This document shows positions 5,947 through 6,155 of a stretch of DNA of 6,155 nucleotides, piece by piece. The notes beneath the pieces are model-generated. The model made no database searches and was not told where the DNA came from. It saw nothing but the letters and a program-made list of their open reading frames with translations. How positions within the stretch are numbered: the first letter of the stretch is position 1; every line of letters starts with the position of its first letter. The DNA comes from Chitinophagaceae bacterium (GTDB lineage Bacteria; Bacteroidota; Bacteroidia; Chitinophagales; Chitinophagaceae). The stretch lies in NCBI GenBank assembly GCA_947461495.1, contig CANHLV010000123.1, positions 1 through 6,155 of the forward strand, read 5' to 3'. A program made the position numbers and the translations under genes.

Positions 5947-5973
5947 GGAAGTTTATTTTTTTAAGTATATTAT
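5945..5973 (+). promoter_or_regulatory. Possible weak promoter of ftsY
   Basis: TTG at 5945-5947 and TATATTAT at 5966-5973 (matching TAnnTT of TAnnTTTG) are 18 nt apart, close to the Bacteroidota -33/-7 spacing. Transcription would start near 5980, immediately before the ftsY ATG. The -7 box is degenerate in an A+T-rich background, and the assignment rests mainly on the terminator just upstream. Confidence 0.3.
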
Positions 5974-5982
5974 TAACTGCAC

Positions 5983-6155
5983 ATGGGATTATTTGATAAA
6001 TTATTCGGTAAAAAAGAACAAAAAGAATCACTCGATCAAGGTTTACAAAAAACCAAGGAAGGCTTTTTTAGTAAAATCGCGAAAGCTGTTGCAGGAAAAA
6101 GCACAGTAGATGCAGAAGTTTTGGATGATGTGGAAGACGCTTTGGTAAGTGCGGA
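5983..6155 (+). CDS. ftsY: Signal recognition particle receptor FtsY, N-terminal part only
   Basis: The first 57 codons of a gene cut by the right edge. It starts at an ATG with MGLFDKLFGKKEQ, then LQKTKEGFFSKIAKAVAGKS, then a segment with VLDDVEDALVSAD. This is the usual opening of a short-form FtsY: an amphipathic, lipid-binding first helix followed directly by the N domain, without the long acidic A domain of Escherichia coli FtsY. The GTPase G domain lies outside the window. FtsY docks ribosome-SRP complexes at the inner membrane and hydrolyses GTP with Ffh. It lies behind the ribosomal group, an order I recall as common in Bacteroidota. A terminator-like hairpin and a possible weak promoter lie in the 101-bp gap, so it may be transcribed partly independently. 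Confidence 0.93.
   Translation, partial: MGLFDKLFGKKEQKESLDQGLQKTKEGFFSKIAKAVAGKSTVDAEVLDDVEDALVSA

Overview
The window looks like a chromosomal segment of a member of the Bacteroidota, probably close to the Chitinophagaceae or a related group; the family-level guess is inference. The evidence is a run of genes typical of that phylum: a long DUF2723 membrane protein, a cysteine-poor bL33, and a DUF4295/bL38 gene between rpmG and ftsY. Three matches to the Bacteroidota -7 promoter element TAnnTTTG, A-rich leaders and low G+C agree with this. I see no mobile element, CRISPR array, tRNA or rRNA.

Left part (1-3513), minus strand. The 5' end of a vWA-domain protein gene runs off the left edge. 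A strong intrinsic terminator (256-291) separates it from a complete 1056-residue DUF2723 protein, the family of the human O-mannosyltransferase TMEM260. Its best start is the ATG at 3484, because the longer reading from a TTG would begin inside the apparent promoter.

Intergenic region (3485-3787), between divergent genes. This is the least ordinary part of the window. Seven copies of a 9-bp unit resembling TGCTGGATA are followed, in nearly the same 9-bp phase, by a second 9-bp family resembling GTTCAAAAG. The second family then reappears in inverted orientation, forming perfect 16-bp and 11-bp inverted repeats.

Middle part (3788-5066). A DMT/EamA-family transporter (plus strand) and an OsmC-like protein (minus strand) converge and overlap by 14 bp at their 3' ends, with no terminator between them.

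Right part (5067-6155), plus strand. A promoter precedes rpmB (bL28), rpmG (bL33) and a DUF4295 gene that I identify with the Bacteroidota ribosomal protein bL38. A terminator-like hairpin follows, then the first 57 codons of ftsY, the SRP receptor GTPase. This places large-subunit ribosomal proteins beside the co-translational membrane-targeting receptor.

Most of the window is housekeeping. I did not find a convincing new multi-gene system. The main candidates for follow-up are the composite 9-bp repeat between the divergent promoters and the DUF2723 protein's possible role in protein O-glycosylation.
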